A stretch of 64,000 nucleotides of DNA. Source: Buttiauxella noackiae ATCC 51607. Its GTDB lineage: Bacteria; Pseudomonadota; Gammaproteobacteria; Enterobacterales; Enterobacteriaceae. Positions 36,674 to 49,696 of this stretch are shown piece by piece. The stretch spans positions 43,980 to 107,979 of the forward strand of contig NZ_LXEO01000038.1 in NCBI RefSeq assembly GCF_001654865.1. The letters are read 5' to 3'. The translations under genes were made by a program, and so were the position numbers. Numbering within the stretch: the stretch's first letter is position 1; the number at the start of each line of letters is the position of its first letter. The notes beneath the pieces were generated by a model, which was not told where the DNA came from, ran no database searches, and worked only from the letters and a program-made list of their open reading frames with translations.

Positions 36674-37786
36674 ATGGATTTAAAAAAGTATCTTCAAGAA
36701 CTAAAGAAAGTTGTCAACATCGACTGTGGAACAGCAACTATTGATGGCGTTGAGGAAGTCAGCAGAATTATTCAGCACTGGTATCACGACGAAAATTGGC
36801 AATGCGACAGAGTCTCACTCGGTGAAAAAGTTGGGCCTGGGTTATTTGCCACCAACAAACCCGATGCTGAACAGTATGACGTGCTGCTCGTCGGGCATAT
36901 GGATACCGTATTCCCAGTCGGAACGGTAGCTGAGCGCCCTTTCCGCATTGAAGGAAACCGTGCATACGGCCCTGGCGTCTCCGATATGAAAAGTGGACTG
37001 CTGAATATTCTCTGGGCGTTGCGTGAAATGGATAAGGCGACGCTGGCGCGGTTATCTATTGGCGTGGCGATGAACCCGGATGAAGAAACCGGCTCTGCTC
37101 ATTCCCATCACTGGATTGGTGAACTGGCAAAACGCAGCCGCTATGTCTTGGTGTGTGAAGCCGCCAGGGCTGATGGCTCGCTAGTGAAAGCACGCAAAGG
37201 CATTGCAGGATATAAATTAACATTCAAGGGTGTAGCGTCACATGCGGGTAATGACCCGGAATCTGGTCGCTCCGCGATTAAAGCGCTGGCGCGCGCCGTT
37301 CTGGAAATCAGCGATCTGGCGGATATGTCTAAAGGCACAACTATCAATGCCGGTGTGATTTCTGGCGGTGTCGTGGCAAATATCGTACCTGAACACGCGG
37401 AGATGATTGTCGATGTCCGCTTCCAGGACAACGATGAATATGCGCGAATCCATGCTGCAATCCAGGCTTATGGCCAGCGGGAATTCGAGCGCGATGTGAA
37501 AACAGTTGTTCAACAGCAAGCGCATAAACCAGCTATGTCACCAACGACAGATACTGAAAAACTGATGCAAATTGTTGAACAGGCCGGAGCTGCCGAAGGC
37601 ATCGATGTGCGTTGGAAATCTGTGGGTGGTGGCTCCGATGCTAACCATACCGCCGCATTAGGTGTCCCGTCGCTTGATGGGTTTGGCCCGATCGGCGCAG
37701 GTTTCCACAGTGCGTCAGAATATCTGGAGATAGACAGCATCGAGCCGAGAATTCGGCTGCTTAAACGCGTGATTCAGTCGCTATAA
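36674..37786 (+). CDS. M20-family metallopeptidase (carboxypeptidase G2-like)
   Basis: 370 aa, no signal peptide, so predicted cytoplasmic. Zinc ligands and catalytic residues of M20: His/Asp in LLVGHMDTVFPVG (about residues 73-84), Asp in GPGVSDMKSG, Glu pair in MNPDEETGS, and His in GAGFHSASEYLE. The dimerisation domain holds GVASHAGNDPESGRSAI. The family releases C-terminal glutamate or other amino acids from dipeptides or N-acyl amino acids. The upstream yjiH-yjiG pair may import its substrate; the substrate itself is unknown. Confidence 0.87.
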   Translation: MDLKKYLQELKKVVNIDCGTATIDGVEEVSRIIQHWYHDENWQCDRVSLGEKVGPGLFATNKPDAEQYDVLLVGHMDTVFPVGTVAERPFRIEGNRAYGPGVSDMKSGLLNILWALREMDKATLARLSIGVAMNPDEETGSAHSHHWIGELAKRSRYVLVCEAARADGSLVKARKGIAGYKLTFKGVASHAGNDPESGRSAIKALARAVLEISDLADMSKGTTINAGVISGGVVANIVPEHAEMIVDVRFQDNDEYARIHAAIQAYGQREFERDVKTVVQQQAHKPAMSPTTDTEKLMQIVEQAGAAEGIDVRWKSVGGGSDANHTAALGVPSLDGFGPIGAGFHSASEYLEIDSIEPRIRLLKRVIQSL

Positions 37787-37792
37787 AATCAA

Positions 37793-37820
37793 ATGGCCGG
37801 GGAAACCCGGCCATATTTAG
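37793..37820. terminator. Bidirectional terminator between the M20 gene and adhP
   Basis: 8-bp stem TGGCCGGG/CCCGGCCA (37794-37801 with 37806-37813), loop GAAA, followed by TATTTAG on the plus strand. It lies between convergent genes. Confidence 0.8.
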
Positions 37821-37835
37821 TTTGCCCGGCAACGC

Positions 37836-38852
37836 TTACTTCTTCGTTTTAAAATCAATCACCATGCGGCCTTTGATTTTACCCTCTTCCATTTCCTTGA
37901 AGATCGCATTGATATCTTCAAGCGGGCGCATCGTCACTTTAGGAACCACTTTCCCTTCGGCTGCGAACTGGAAGGCTTCGGCCAGATCCATGCGAGTTCC
38001 TACTAGCGAACCGACAACTTCGATGCCATCAAGCACCAGACGCGGGATGTTGAGGCTCATGGACTCAGAAGGTAGCCCAACGGCAACAATACGAGCGCCA
38101 GCACGAACAGCATCTACTGCGGAGTTAAATGCCGCTTTTGCTACAGCGGTGACCACAGCAGCGTGTGCGCCACCTACTTTTTCCTGAATAACTTTTGCCG
38201 CATCTTCATTACGCGAATTGATGACTAAATCTGCCCCACATTCTTTGGCAAAATCGAGTTGTGCATCATTCACGTCAATAGCGATAACTTTGGCATTGAA
38301 CACATTCTTTGCGTATTGCAGCGCAAGGTTACCGAGTCCACCTAAGCCATAAATCGCAATCCACTGCCCAGGTTGAATATGTGAAACTTTCACTGCTTTG
38401 TAAGTTGTCACACCCGCACAAGTTACGCTGCTGGCTGCGGCAGATTCGAGGCCGTCGGGGACTTTTACCGCATAGTCAGCGACAACGATGCACTCTTCAG
38501 CCATGCCGCCATCGGCGGTATATCCGGCATTCGTTACGCTACGACACAGCGTTTCGTTACCAGTATTACAATATTCGCAATTTCCGCATCCACGGAAGAA
38601 CCAGGCGACACTTGCACGGTCCCCCACTTTCAGAGAAGTCACACCTGGGCCGATAGATTTCACTACCCCGATACCTTCGTGACCCAGCGTAATGCCAGTC
38701 ACATCACCAAAGTCTCCATTTTTCACATGCAAATCGGTGTGACAAACACCGCAACACTCCATCGTCAGTAATGCCTCGCCGTACTCAAGTGGACGAACGG
38801 GCTTATCTATGATGCCGACAGAGTGGTCTTTGTTAACAACTGCAGCTTTCAT
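37836..38852 (-). CDS. adhP: Zinc-dependent alcohol dehydrogenase (propanol-preferring)
   Basis: Medium-chain NAD-dependent dehydrogenase for ethanol and other primary alcohols; 338 aa. Catalytic zinc ligands: Cys in [12 protein letters not shown] and His in GHEGIGVV. Structural zinc Cys4 is in [16 protein letters not shown]. Rossmann motif is [12 protein letters not shown] near residue 175. Close to E. coli AdhP, which lies elsewhere in K-12, so its position beside eno is a local rearrangement. It is followed by a bidirectional terminator shared with the M20 peptidase gene. Confidence 0.94.
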   Translation of the reverse strand: MKAAVVNKDHSVGIIDKPVRPLEYGEALLTMECCGVCHTDLHVKNGDFGDVTGITLGHEGIGVVKSIGPGVTSLKVGDRASVAWFFRGCGNCEYCNTGNETLCRSVTNAGYTADGGMAEECIVVADYAVKVPDGLESAAASSVTCAGVTTYKAVKVSHIQPGQWIAIYGLGGLGNLALQYAKNVFNAKVIAIDVNDAQLDFAKECGADLVINSRNEDAAKVIQEKVGGAHAAVVTAVAKAAFNSAVDAVRAGARIVAVGLPSESMSLNIPRLVLDGIEVVGSLVGTRMDLAEAFQFAAEGKVVPKVTMRPLEDINAIFKEMEEGKIKGRMVIDFKTKK

Positions 38853-38970
38853 GACGGTCTCCTGACCTGTGAGTGAAATAACCCACTAATCCTGGTCGAG
38901 AGCACAAGCAACCGCAAACTGCATCCCCGGTTTATGCGAGAGCGGCTCAGGTTTCGTGAAAAATGCGCAC

Positions 38971-38997
38971 AAAAAAACCCGCCGAAGCGGGTTTTTT
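38971..38997 (-). terminator. eno terminator
   Basis: 5-bp GC stem CCCGC/GCGGG (38978-38982 with 38987-38991) extended by A-T pairs, loop CGAA, with seven T residues on the minus strand. The A/T arms make it symmetric. Confidence 0.9.
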
Positions 38998-39022
38998 AAT
39001 CAGAATTTAAAGCAGTAACGAA

Positions 39023-40399
<1,377 letters not shown>

Positions 40400-40411
40400 C
40401 TAACTATCTGC

Positions 40412-42067
<1,656 letters not shown>

Positions 42068-42155
42068 TTAGGTTTAAAGACGATGGGAGTACCAGGACGG
42101 GAAAGTAGTATACCCGAACAGTATCGGCGCCACAAACTTTCATTCTGTCTGCTAA

Positions 42156-42181
42156 GCCCTGACCTCGCACTTTGTCAGGGC
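42156..42181. repeat. Inverted repeat between mazG and pyrG
   Basis: 8-bp stem GCCCTGAC/GTCAGGGC (42156-42163 with 42174-42181) with a 10-nt loop. It lies in the 225-bp mazG-pyrG gap and may be a weak mazG terminator; the minus-strand tail is TTAGCAG. Confidence 0.4.
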
Positions 42182-42277
42182 ACTGAAAATAGCCCGTCTG
42201 GTAGAAATGTTTTTGACTCAAATCAAGAGCTTGTTAAATCGAAATTGCCATAAAATGCGCTTGACCACAAAAACGTG

Positions 42278-43069
42278 TTAGATATCAGTTTCCTGGCGTT
42301 TAACTTCCTGCCAGACTCCTTCCATGATTTCCAAGTCAACTCCGGTCATTGTCAGGCCTCTGGCGGCAATAATCTCTTCAACCTGGCGGAAACGGCGCTC
42401 GAATTTGAGGTTGGCTTTTTGCAAAGCTGTTTCGGCTTTGGTGCCTAAATGGCGCGCAAGATTAACGGTGGCAAACAATAAATCACCGACTTCCTCTTCC
42501 AGTTTGGCTTCATCAACGACGACTTGTTTAGCTTCAAACATCACTTCGTCAATCTCTTCATAGACTTTGTCTAATACCGGGCCAAGCGTGGTCCAGTCGA
42601 AACCGACCGTTGAACAACGTTTCTGGATTTTATGCGCTCGCATTAATGCGGGCAGCGCGTGAGGGATATCGTCGAGCGCAGAATGTTGTGCTTTTTCAGC
42701 ACGCTCATCGCTTTTGATTTGCTCCCAGCGCTCCAGCACTTCGGTGCTGTTTCCTGCGATACCGTCGGCAAAAATATGTGGGTGACGACGCTCGAGTTTA
42801 TCGCTGATAGCTTCACAGATGTCGTCGAAATTAAAACGCCCTTCTTCCTGAGCCATTTGCGCATAAAACACCACCTGGAACAGCAAATCGCCCAGTTCGC
42901 CACGTAAATCATCAAAATCTTCACGATTGATAGCGTCGAGCACTTCGTATGTTTCTTCGAGCGTATAGGGTGCGATGGTCGCGAAGGTTTGCTCTTTGTC
43001 CCACGGACAGCCAGTTTCCGGGTCGCGCAAGCGCTTCATAATGCCCAGAAGGCGGGTAATTTGATTCAA
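42278..43069 (-). CDS. mazG: Nucleoside triphosphate pyrophosphohydrolase
   Basis: Hydrolyses NTPs to NMP and PPi and in E. coli lowers ppGpp during starvation; 263 aa. Two MazG repeats are visible: LEETYEVLDAINREDFDDLRGELGDLLFQ near residues 34-62 (landmark) with the EExxE and ExxD metal motifs, and a second with EIDEVMFEAKQ and KLEEEVGDLLFA. In E. coli mazEF lies between relA and mazG; here only a REP pair separates them. Confidence 0.97.
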   Translation of the reverse strand: MNQITRLLGIMKRLRDPETGCPWDKEQTFATIAPYTLEETYEVLDAINREDFDDLRGELGDLLFQVVFYAQMAQEEGRFNFDDICEAISDKLERRHPHIFADGIAGNSTEVLERWEQIKSDERAEKAQHSALDDIPHALPALMRAHKIQKRCSTVGFDWTTLGPVLDKVYEEIDEVMFEAKQVVVDEAKLEEEVGDLLFATVNLARHLGTKAETALQKANLKFERRFRQVEEIIAARGLTMTGVDLEIMEGVWQEVKRQETDI

Positions 43070-43090
43070 TGTCGATCCTTTACATTTTGC

Positions 43091-43156
43091 GTAGGGTGAA
43101 TAAGCAAAGCGCCATCCACCAAATAATGTCGGATGGCGCTCGCGCTTATCCGACCT
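43091..43156. repeat. REP pair (BIME) between relA and mazG
   Basis: Two inverted REP-type units: GTAGGGTGAATAAGC...GCGCCATCCACC (43091-43120) and GTCGGATGGCGCTCGCGC...TTATCCGAC (43128-43154). This occupies the place of mazEF in E. coli. Confidence 0.8.
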
Positions 43157-43177
43157 ATAAGATCACAGGCCCAAAAA

Positions 43178-45406
43178 TCAACCGTGCAACCGCTTCGCAT
43201 CAATAATATCGGGCACCTGGTTTAGTTTGCCCAGCACACGGCCCAGCACCTGAAGGTTGTAGATTTCGATATTCATGTCGATGGTTGCCAGTTGCTGTTT
43301 GGTATCGCTGCGGCTGGCCACGCCCAGCACGTTCACCTTTTCATTCGCCAGAATGGTGGTGATGTCACGCAGCAGGCCGCTGCGATCGTTGGCGGTGACG
43401 CGCACCACCAGCGAATAGCCGCTGGAGTAGCTTTCGCCCCACACGGCATCGACGATGCGTTCCGGCGCGTGGGATTGCAGTTCGGCAAGCTGGTCGCAGT
43501 CGGCACGGTGAATCGAAATACCGCGTCCCTGAGTGATAAAACCGACAATCTCATCACCAGGAATCGGCTGGCAGCAACGCGCAATGTGGTGCATCAGATT
43601 GCCGACACCTTCCACAACCACGCGGCCATTATCTTTGCTGCGCGACTGCGGCGTGTGCGTTTTCTGCTTCAGTTGGCGTAGCGCTTGCTCGTCCTGCTCA
43701 GCTGCGGTCGGTTTGTTAAACTGCGCTTGCAGGTAGTTACTCATCTGGTTGAGACGAATATCACCGCCACCAATTGCCGCCAGTAACTCTTCGATATCGT
43801 TGAAGTTATAACGTGGCAGTAATGATTTCTCGGCCTCTTTCAGGCTGATACCCAGATGTTCAATTTCATCATCAAGGATCTGCCGCCCAGCCAAAATATT
43901 TTTGTCGCGATCTTGTTTACGGAACCAGTTGTGGATTTTAGCTCGCCCGCGACTGGTAGTGATGTAGCCCAGGTTTGGGTTTAACCAATCACGACTTGGG
44001 TTAGGCTGTTTCTGGGTGATAACTTCGATTTGATCGCCCATTTGCAACTGGTAGGTAAACGGCACAATGCGCCCACCAATTTTGGCTCCGATGCAACGAT
44101 GCCCAACATCACTGTGGATGTGGTAAGCAAAATCGAGTGGCGTGGACCCCGCCGGTAAATCCACCACATCGCCTTTTGGCGTAAACACATACACGCGGTC
44201 ATCAAATACCTGACTGCGCACCTCATCCAGCAGTTCACCGGAATCCGCCATCTCTTCTTGCCAGGCGATCAGTTTACGCAGCCACGCAATGCGATCTTCA
44301 TGACCGGAACTGCCGCTTTTGGCATTACCCTCTTTGTATTTCCAGTGGGCAGCAACGCCCAGTTCCGAATCTTCATGCATCTGCTTGGTTCGGATCTGGA
44401 TTTCAATGGTTTTGCCGTTTGGCCCCAACACTACGGTATGAATCGACTGGTAGCCGTTAGGTTTGGGGTTAGCGACGTAGTCATCGAACTCGTCAGGCAT
44501 GTGGCGATAATGCGTGTGCACGATACCGAGGGCCGCATAGCAATCCTGCAAACGTTCAGCCACTACGCGCACGGCACGCACATCGAACAGCTCATCAAAG
44601 GCGAGGGATTTCTTCTGCATCTTGCGCCAGATGCTGTAGATGTGTTTAGGGCGGCCATACACTTCAGCCTTAACGCCTTCTTCTTTCATCGCTTTGCGCA
44701 GTGCGCTAACAAAATCGTCGATGTAATGCTCACGGTCGATACGACGTTCGTGCAGCAATTTCGCGATTCGTTTGTATTCATCAGGATGCAGATAGCGGAA
44801 GCAGTAATCTTCCAACTCCCATTTGAGCTGGCCAATACCGAGACGGTTAGCGAGCGGTGCATAAATATTGGTGCACTCTTTTGCCGCCAGAACACGTTCG
44901 TCTTCCGGAGCGTCTTTGACTTCGCGCAAATGGGCAATCCGCTCTGCCAGTTTGATAACCACGCAGCGGAAATCATCTACCATTGCCAACAACATGCGAC
45001 GAACGTTATCGACCTGCTCAGCAGAAACTGAATCGGTATGTGCGGCTTTCAGCTGGCGAATCGCAGCCATATCGCGCACACCGTGAATCAGCGTCACAAC
45101 CTGGTTATCAATGCTTTCGCGCATCACCTCTTCGGTGACCACGCCCGCATCAGCAAGAGGGAACAACAGCGCAGCTCGAAGTGTGTCATTGTCCATGCTC
45201 AGCATCGACAGGATTTCCACCATCTCGACGCCGCGCCATAACAGCAATTCTGCGTCAGGATGGTCTTTGGTCTGTTGCTCGCAATACCGCCAGGTTTCGG
45301 CTAAGCGTTCACATGACTGCTGGTTGGTGATCCCGAGGCTCGCAATCCATCTATCGGGCGCAAATTCGCCAGCTTTATTGAGATGTGCACTTCTTACCGC
45401 AACCAT
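43178..45406 (-). CDS. relA: GTP pyrophosphokinase RelA
   Basis: Ribosome-associated (p)ppGpp synthetase of the stringent response; 742 aa. Start chosen at 45406 (MVAVRSAHLNKAGEF), as in E. coli; an ATG 11 codons upstream is in frame. N-terminal inactive hydrolase domain, then synthetase domain with YGRPKHIYSIWRKMQKK and DYVANPKPNGYQSIHT (about residues 245-350), TGS domain (VYVFTPKGDVVDLPAG), zinc-finger region (ARCCQPIPGDEI) and C-terminal ACT domain. Follows rlmD by 56 bp. Confidence 0.98.
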   Translation of the reverse strand: MVAVRSAHLNKAGEFAPDRWIASLGITNQQSCERLAETWRYCEQQTKDHPDAELLLWRGVEMVEILSMLSMDNDTLRAALLFPLADAGVVTEEVMRESIDNQVVTLIHGVRDMAAIRQLKAAHTDSVSAEQVDNVRRMLLAMVDDFRCVVIKLAERIAHLREVKDAPEDERVLAAKECTNIYAPLANRLGIGQLKWELEDYCFRYLHPDEYKRIAKLLHERRIDREHYIDDFVSALRKAMKEEGVKAEVYGRPKHIYSIWRKMQKKSLAFDELFDVRAVRVVAERLQDCYAALGIVHTHYRHMPDEFDDYVANPKPNGYQSIHTVVLGPNGKTIEIQIRTKQMHEDSELGVAAHWKYKEGNAKSGSSGHEDRIAWLRKLIAWQEEMADSGELLDEVRSQVFDDRVYVFTPKGDVVDLPAGSTPLDFAYHIHSDVGHRCIGAKIGGRIVPFTYQLQMGDQIEVITQKQPNPSRDWLNPNLGYITTSRGRAKIHNWFRKQDRDKNILAGRQILDDEIEHLGISLKEAEKSLLPRYNFNDIEELLAAIGGGDIRLNQMSNYLQAQFNKPTAAEQDEQALRQLKQKTHTPQSRSKDNGRVVVEGVGNLMHHIARCCQPIPGDEIVGFITQGRGISIHRADCDQLAELQSHAPERIVDAVWGESYSSGYSLVVRVTANDRSGLLRDITTILANEKVNVLGVASRSDTKQQLATIDMNIEIYNLQVLGRVLGKLNQVPDIIDAKRLHG

Positions 45407-45462
45407 TGTCCGTCCTCTTCGGTGGGGTACTAAAATCAAATAGCTCGATTTGATTTAACCAC

Positions 45463-46776
45463 TTAATTTCGCTCAAACAGCGCCATCGACTCCAGGTGTC
45501 CCGTGTGCGGGAACATATCCAGCATGGCGAGTTGGCGCAGTTGGTAACCTGCTTCCAGCAATGCCTCGCTATCACGAGCAAGTGTCGTCGGATTACATGA
45601 AACATAGACCACTCGGTGAGGTGCGAGTGCAATCACATGCTGCATGACACCGGGTGCCCCCGCTCGTGCAGGGTCGAGCAATATTTTGTCAAACCCCTGA
45701 GCAGCCCAGGGTTGACGAGTCACATCATCTTCAAGGTTTTCATGGAAGAATGTGACATTTTTCAGTGAATTACATTGTGCATTATATTCACCTTTCGCGA
45801 CCAGCGCAGCAACGCCTTCCACCCCGACGACACTTTCGGCACGCGTTGCGAGAGGGAGCGTAAAATTTCCCATTCCGCAGAACAAATCCAGTACGCGGTC
45901 AGTTGGCTGAATATCCAGCCACTCGATAGCTCGGGCGACCATCTGCTGGTTCACGCCATCATTCACCTGAATGAAATCCCGTGGGCTGAACGTTAAGCGT
46001 AGCCCGTCTGAATGATAGCAAGGTTCGTCATGACCCAGGGCCGTAAGTGTCTCACTGTCCGGCGCTAAATATAGCGTGACGCCATGAGAATGCGAAAAGC
46101 GTTCCAGTTTTTGTCGGTCATCATCATGAAGTGCATCTAAATGGCGCAGCACCATAAGCGGGCCATTATCTGCATGGACCAATTCAACATGCCCTAAACG
46201 TCTGACCGCTTTTAATTGTGACAAACATTGGCGCAATGGTTCCAGTAACGCTTCAAGTTGGGGCGCCAGAACCGGGCAATGGTGAATATTCACCAGCTCA
46301 CTGTCCTGAGATTTACGAAACCCCATTTGTAAGGTCTGTGTTTTAGGCAGGTAATTCAACCCTAACCGCGCACGGCGGCGATAACCCCACGGCGAACCAG
46401 AAATAATTTCGCTCACAGGTGCAGGACTCTCACGCCCACCCATCATACGTGCCAGCGCACGGGATTTTGCTTGCTGCTGTAATTCAATGCTGGCATGTTG
46501 CTGCTGGCAACCACCACAAACACCAAAATGCGGGCAACGTGGCGCTACGCGCTGTGGGCTGTCATTTAAGCGTCGCTTAACTTTAGCCTGAGCAAAATTA
46601 CGTTTGTCTTCAGTAATCGTAACTTCAACCTGTTCACCGGGCAGTGCGCCCTGGATGAAAAGCGCTTTACCGTTATGCCTTGCAACGCCCTGGCCAAACG
46701 GGTCAAGATCATTAACATTCACGGTTATGATTTGACGAGTCGTAACCCGTCGCTTTGCAGAGTAGAATTGCGCCAT
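45463..46776 (-). CDS. rlmD: 23S rRNA (uracil-1939-C5)-methyltransferase
   Basis: SAM-dependent methylation of U1939 in 23S rRNA; 437 aa (formerly RumA). N-terminal TRAM domain (residues 15-75). The 4Fe-4S cluster cysteines are in [15 protein letters not shown] plus a later Cys in [12 protein letters not shown] motif is [16 protein letters not shown]. The catalytic nucleophile Cys is in [14 protein letters not shown] and the C-terminal [14 protein letters not shown] is conserved. Divergent from barA with 60 bp between start codons. Confidence 0.97.
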   Translation of the reverse strand: MAQFYSAKRRVTTRQIITVNVNDLDPFGQGVARHNGKALFIQGALPGEQVEVTITEDKRNFAQAKVKRRLNDSPQRVAPRCPHFGVCGGCQQQHASIELQQQAKSRALARMMGGRESPAPVSEIISGSPWGYRRRARLGLNYLPKTQTLQMGFRKSQDSELVNIHHCPVLAPQLEALLEPLRQCLSQLKAVRRLGHVELVHADNGPLMVLRHLDALHDDDRQKLERFSHSHGVTLYLAPDSETLTALGHDEPCYHSDGLRLTFSPRDFIQVNDGVNQQMVARAIEWLDIQPTDRVLDLFCGMGNFTLPLATRAESVVGVEGVAALVAKGEYNAQCNSLKNVTFFHENLEDDVTRQPWAAQGFDKILLDPARAGAPGVMQHVIALAPHRVVYVSCNPTTLARDSEALLEAGYQLRQLAMLDMFPHTGHLESMALFERN

Positions 46777-46836
46777 GAGCCTGAGTGCTCTCTTAAAATA
46801 TTAACTATTGCTTCAATTGTCCCATATCGGAACCCC

Positions 46837-49596
46837 ATGACCAACTACAGCCTGCGCGCGCGCATGATGATCCTGATTCTGGCGCCGACATTAATGATCG
46901 GTTTATTGCTCAGCATCTTTTTTGTCGTCCATCGATACAACGACTTGCAGCGTCAGCTAGAAGACTCTGGTGCCAATATTATCGAACCACTGGCGGTCGC
47001 AAGTGAATATGGCATGAGTTTTCACAGCCGGGAGTCGATTCGCCAGTTGGTCAGCGTGTTGCACCGCCGCCATTCCGATATCGTGCGAGCAATTTCAGTG
47101 TTCGACGAAAACAACAAACTGTTTGTTACCTCTAATTATCAGCTAAATGCTGCGGCATTGAAGCTTCCGAATAATGAAAAACCGCCGCACAGTTTAAGCA
47201 TCTCGCGGCACGGCGATTCGATTATTCTGCGCACCCCGATTATTTCAGAGAGCTATTCCCCGGACGAATCTGAGGTGACCGATGCCAAACCGGCAGGCAA
47301 CACACTCGGTTATGTCGCCATCGAGCTCGATCTCAAATCCGTTCGTTTGCAGCAGTATCGGGAAATTTTTATCTCGACGTTGATGATGTTGTTCTGCGTC
47401 GGTATTGCGATGCTGTTTGCCTACCGTCTGATGCGCGATGTCACCGGGCCAATTCGTAATATGGTGAATACGGTCGACAGGATAAGACGCGGGCAGCTCG
47501 ATAGCCGTGTCGAAGGTTTCATGCTCGGCGAATTAGATATGCTGAAAAATGGCATCAATTCGATGGCAATGTCGCTCACCGCTTATCATGAAGAGATGCA
47601 GCACAATATTGACCAGGCCACTTCCGATCTGCGTGAAACTCTTGAGCAGATGGAGATCCAAAACGTGGAGTTGGACCTGGCGAAGAAACGTGCCCAGGAA
47701 GCGGCGCGTATCAAGTCAGAATTCCTTGCCAATATGTCTCACGAATTGCGTACACCGCTTAATGGCGTAATTGGCTTCACCCGTTTGACGCTGAAAACGG
47801 ATTTGAATGCCACCCAGCGCGATCACCTGCATACCATTGAACGCTCGGCCAATAACCTGCTGACAATCATTAACGACGTGCTTGATTTCTCTAAACTGGA
47901 AGCGGGTAAACTGATCCTTGAAAGCATTCCTTTCCCGCTGCGTAATGCGCTCGATGAAGTCGTCACTCTGCTTGCCCATTCGGCTCATGATAAAGGGCTG
48001 GAGTTAACGCTTAATATCAAAAATGATGTGCCGGATAACGTGATTGGGGACCCACTACGCTTGCAGCAGGTGGTGACAAATCTGGTGGGTAATGCGATTA
48101 AGTTTACCGAAAGCGGCAATATCGATCTCGTGGTCGAAAAGCGCTCGCAGGGCAATAATAAAGTTCAAGTTGAAATGCGGATCCACGATACCGGCATCGG
48201 TATTCCCGAACAGGAGCAATCGCGTCTCTTCCAGGCATTTCGTCAGGCAGATGCCAGCATTTCACGGCGCCATGGCGGCACCGGCCTGGGCCTGGTTATT
48301 ACACAGAAATTGGTTACCGAAATGGGAGGGGACATATCCTTCCACAGCCAACCAAATCAGGGGTCTACCTTCTGGTTCTATATCAACCTGGATTTGAATT
48401 CCAATGCCGTCCTGGATGGTTATTCAACCGAAAACCTGGCCGGGAAACGCATCGCCTATGTGGAACAAAACGCCACTGCGGCACAAAGCACGCTCAATAT
48501 TCTGGCGAATACTCCGCTTGAAGTCGTCTACAGCCCGTCGTTTTCGACCCTTACTGAAGGTCACTACGATATTATGCTGCTGGGTATTCCCGTTACGTTC
48601 CACGACACGTTAACCATGCTAAATCCTAAGCTTGCAAAAGCGGCCGCCATGACAGATTGCCTGATTTTCGCATTACCAAGTCATGCCCAAGTCGATGCGG
48701 AGGCGCTTAAAAAACAAGGTGTGACTGCTTGTCTGCTAAAACCTGTCACTTCGACCCGTCTGTTGCCACTGCTCGCTGAACACACTTTTGATGCACGTTC
48801 CACTACGGTTGAGAGTATTGAAAACAAGAAACTCCCACTGACCGTAATGGCGGTTGACGATAACCCTGCCAACCTGAAACTGATTGGCGCATTGCTTGAA
48901 GATCATGTGCAGAACGTCGAACTGTGCGGCAGCGGTGTGCAGGCCATAGAACGTGCAAAACAGATGCAGATAGACATTATCCTGATGGACATTCAGATGC
49001 CGGAAATGGATGGTATCCGCGCCTGTGAATTAATTCGCCAGATGCCGCACCACCAGCAAACACCGGTAATTGCCGTGACAGCACACGCCATGGCGGGGCA
49101 AAAAGAGAAGTTGCTAAGCGCCGGGATGAATGACTACCTTGCCAAACCAATCGAAGAGAAAAAACTTTATAGTTTGCTGATGCGTTATCAGCCGGGGGCA
49201 ATCACCGCTCCTACGCTGGTTGCAAATGTAGAAACTACGCCGCAAATCAGCCATCAAAATCAGACGCTGGATTGGGCACTTGCGCTACAACAGGCTGCAA
49301 ACAAACCCGATCTGGCACGCGATATGCTGCAAATGCTGTTGGCGTTCTTGCCTGAAGTGCGCAACAAAGTTGAAGAGCAACTGGTGGGAGAAAACCCGGA
49401 ACAGCTGGTGGATATCATTCACAAACTTCACGGCAGTTGTAGCTACAGCGGCGTGCCACGGCTGAAAAACTTGTGCCGAACACTTGAGCATGAGCTGCGT
49501 AGCGGCGTGAAACCAGAAGATCTTGAGCCTGAACTCTTTGAACTTCTTGATGAAATGAATAATGTCGCCAAAGAAGCACAGCGGATGTTGGGATAA
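46837..49596 (+). CDS. barA: Hybrid sensor histidine kinase BarA
   Basis: Membrane sensor that phosphorylates the response regulator UvrY and so activates CsrB/CsrC; 919 aa. Start chosen at 46837 ([15 protein letters not shown]); the open frame extends 54 codons upstream inside rlmD. Two transmembrane helices (about 8-30 and 175-197) flank a periplasmic domain. HAMP, HisKA ([13 protein letters not shown], His near 302), HATPase ([20 protein letters not shown]), receiver ([11 protein letters not shown], near 718) and C-terminal HPt ([12 protein letters not shown]) domains follow. The target RNA gene csrB is 8 kb away in this window. Confidence 0.98.
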   Translation: MTNYSLRARMMILILAPTLMIGLLLSIFFVVHRYNDLQRQLEDSGANIIEPLAVASEYGMSFHSRESIRQLVSVLHRRHSDIVRAISVFDENNKLFVTSNYQLNAAALKLPNNEKPPHSLSISRHGDSIILRTPIISESYSPDESEVTDAKPAGNTLGYVAIELDLKSVRLQQYREIFISTLMMLFCVGIAMLFAYRLMRDVTGPIRNMVNTVDRIRRGQLDSRVEGFMLGELDMLKNGINSMAMSLTAYHEEMQHNIDQATSDLRETLEQMEIQNVELDLAKKRAQEAARIKSEFLANMSHELRTPLNGVIGFTRLTLKTDLNATQRDHLHTIERSANNLLTIINDVLDFSKLEAGKLILESIPFPLRNALDEVVTLLAHSAHDKGLELTLNIKNDVPDNVIGDPLRLQQVVTNLVGNAIKFTESGNIDLVVEKRSQGNNKVQVEMRIHDTGIGIPEQEQSRLFQAFRQADASISRRHGGTGLGLVITQKLVTEMGGDISFHSQPNQGSTFWFYINLDLNSNAVLDGYSTENLAGKRIAYVEQNATAAQSTLNILANTPLEVVYSPSFSTLTEGHYDIMLLGIPVTFHDTLTMLNPKLAKAAAMTDCLIFALPSHAQVDAEALKKQGVTACLLKPVTSTRLLPLLAEHTFDARSTTVESIENKKLPLTVMAVDDNPANLKLIGALLEDHVQNVELCGSGVQAIERAKQMQIDIILMDIQMPEMDGIRACELIRQMPHHQQTPVIAVTAHAMAGQKEKLLSAGMNDYLAKPIEEKKLYSLLMRYQPGAITAPTLVANVETTPQISHQNQTLDWALALQQAANKPDLARDMLQMLLAFLPEVRNKVEEQLVGENPEQLVDIIHKLHGSCSYSGVPRLKNLCRTLEHELRSGVKPEDLEPELFELLDEMNNVAKEAQRMLG

Positions 49597-49609
49597 ATAT
49601 CGTGTTGAT

Positions 49610-49696
49610 GTCGGATGTCGCTTGCGCTAATCCGACCTGCGCGGTTTGAGAGGGTTTTGTTTTTGTTGGTGGATTAGCGCAGGCGACATCCACCGC
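49610..49696. repeat. REP pair (BIME) between barA and the glycerate kinase gene, entering the CDS
   Basis: First unit GTCGGATGTCGCTTGCGC...TAATCCGAC (49610-49636) and inverted second unit GGTGGATTAGCGCAGGCG...ACATCCACC (49668-49694). The second unit contains the stop codon and last codons of the glycerate kinase gene. Confidence 0.82.

Noticed and set aside
44258..45031. 257-codon plus-strand frame antisense to relA
   Set aside because: relA on the other strand is clearly real and conserved over the whole stretch; no domain or ribosome-binding site for the antisense frame.
46675..46836. 54-codon upstream extension of barA
   Set aside because: It is antisense to the rlmD 5' end; the start at 46837 matches E. 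coli BarA.
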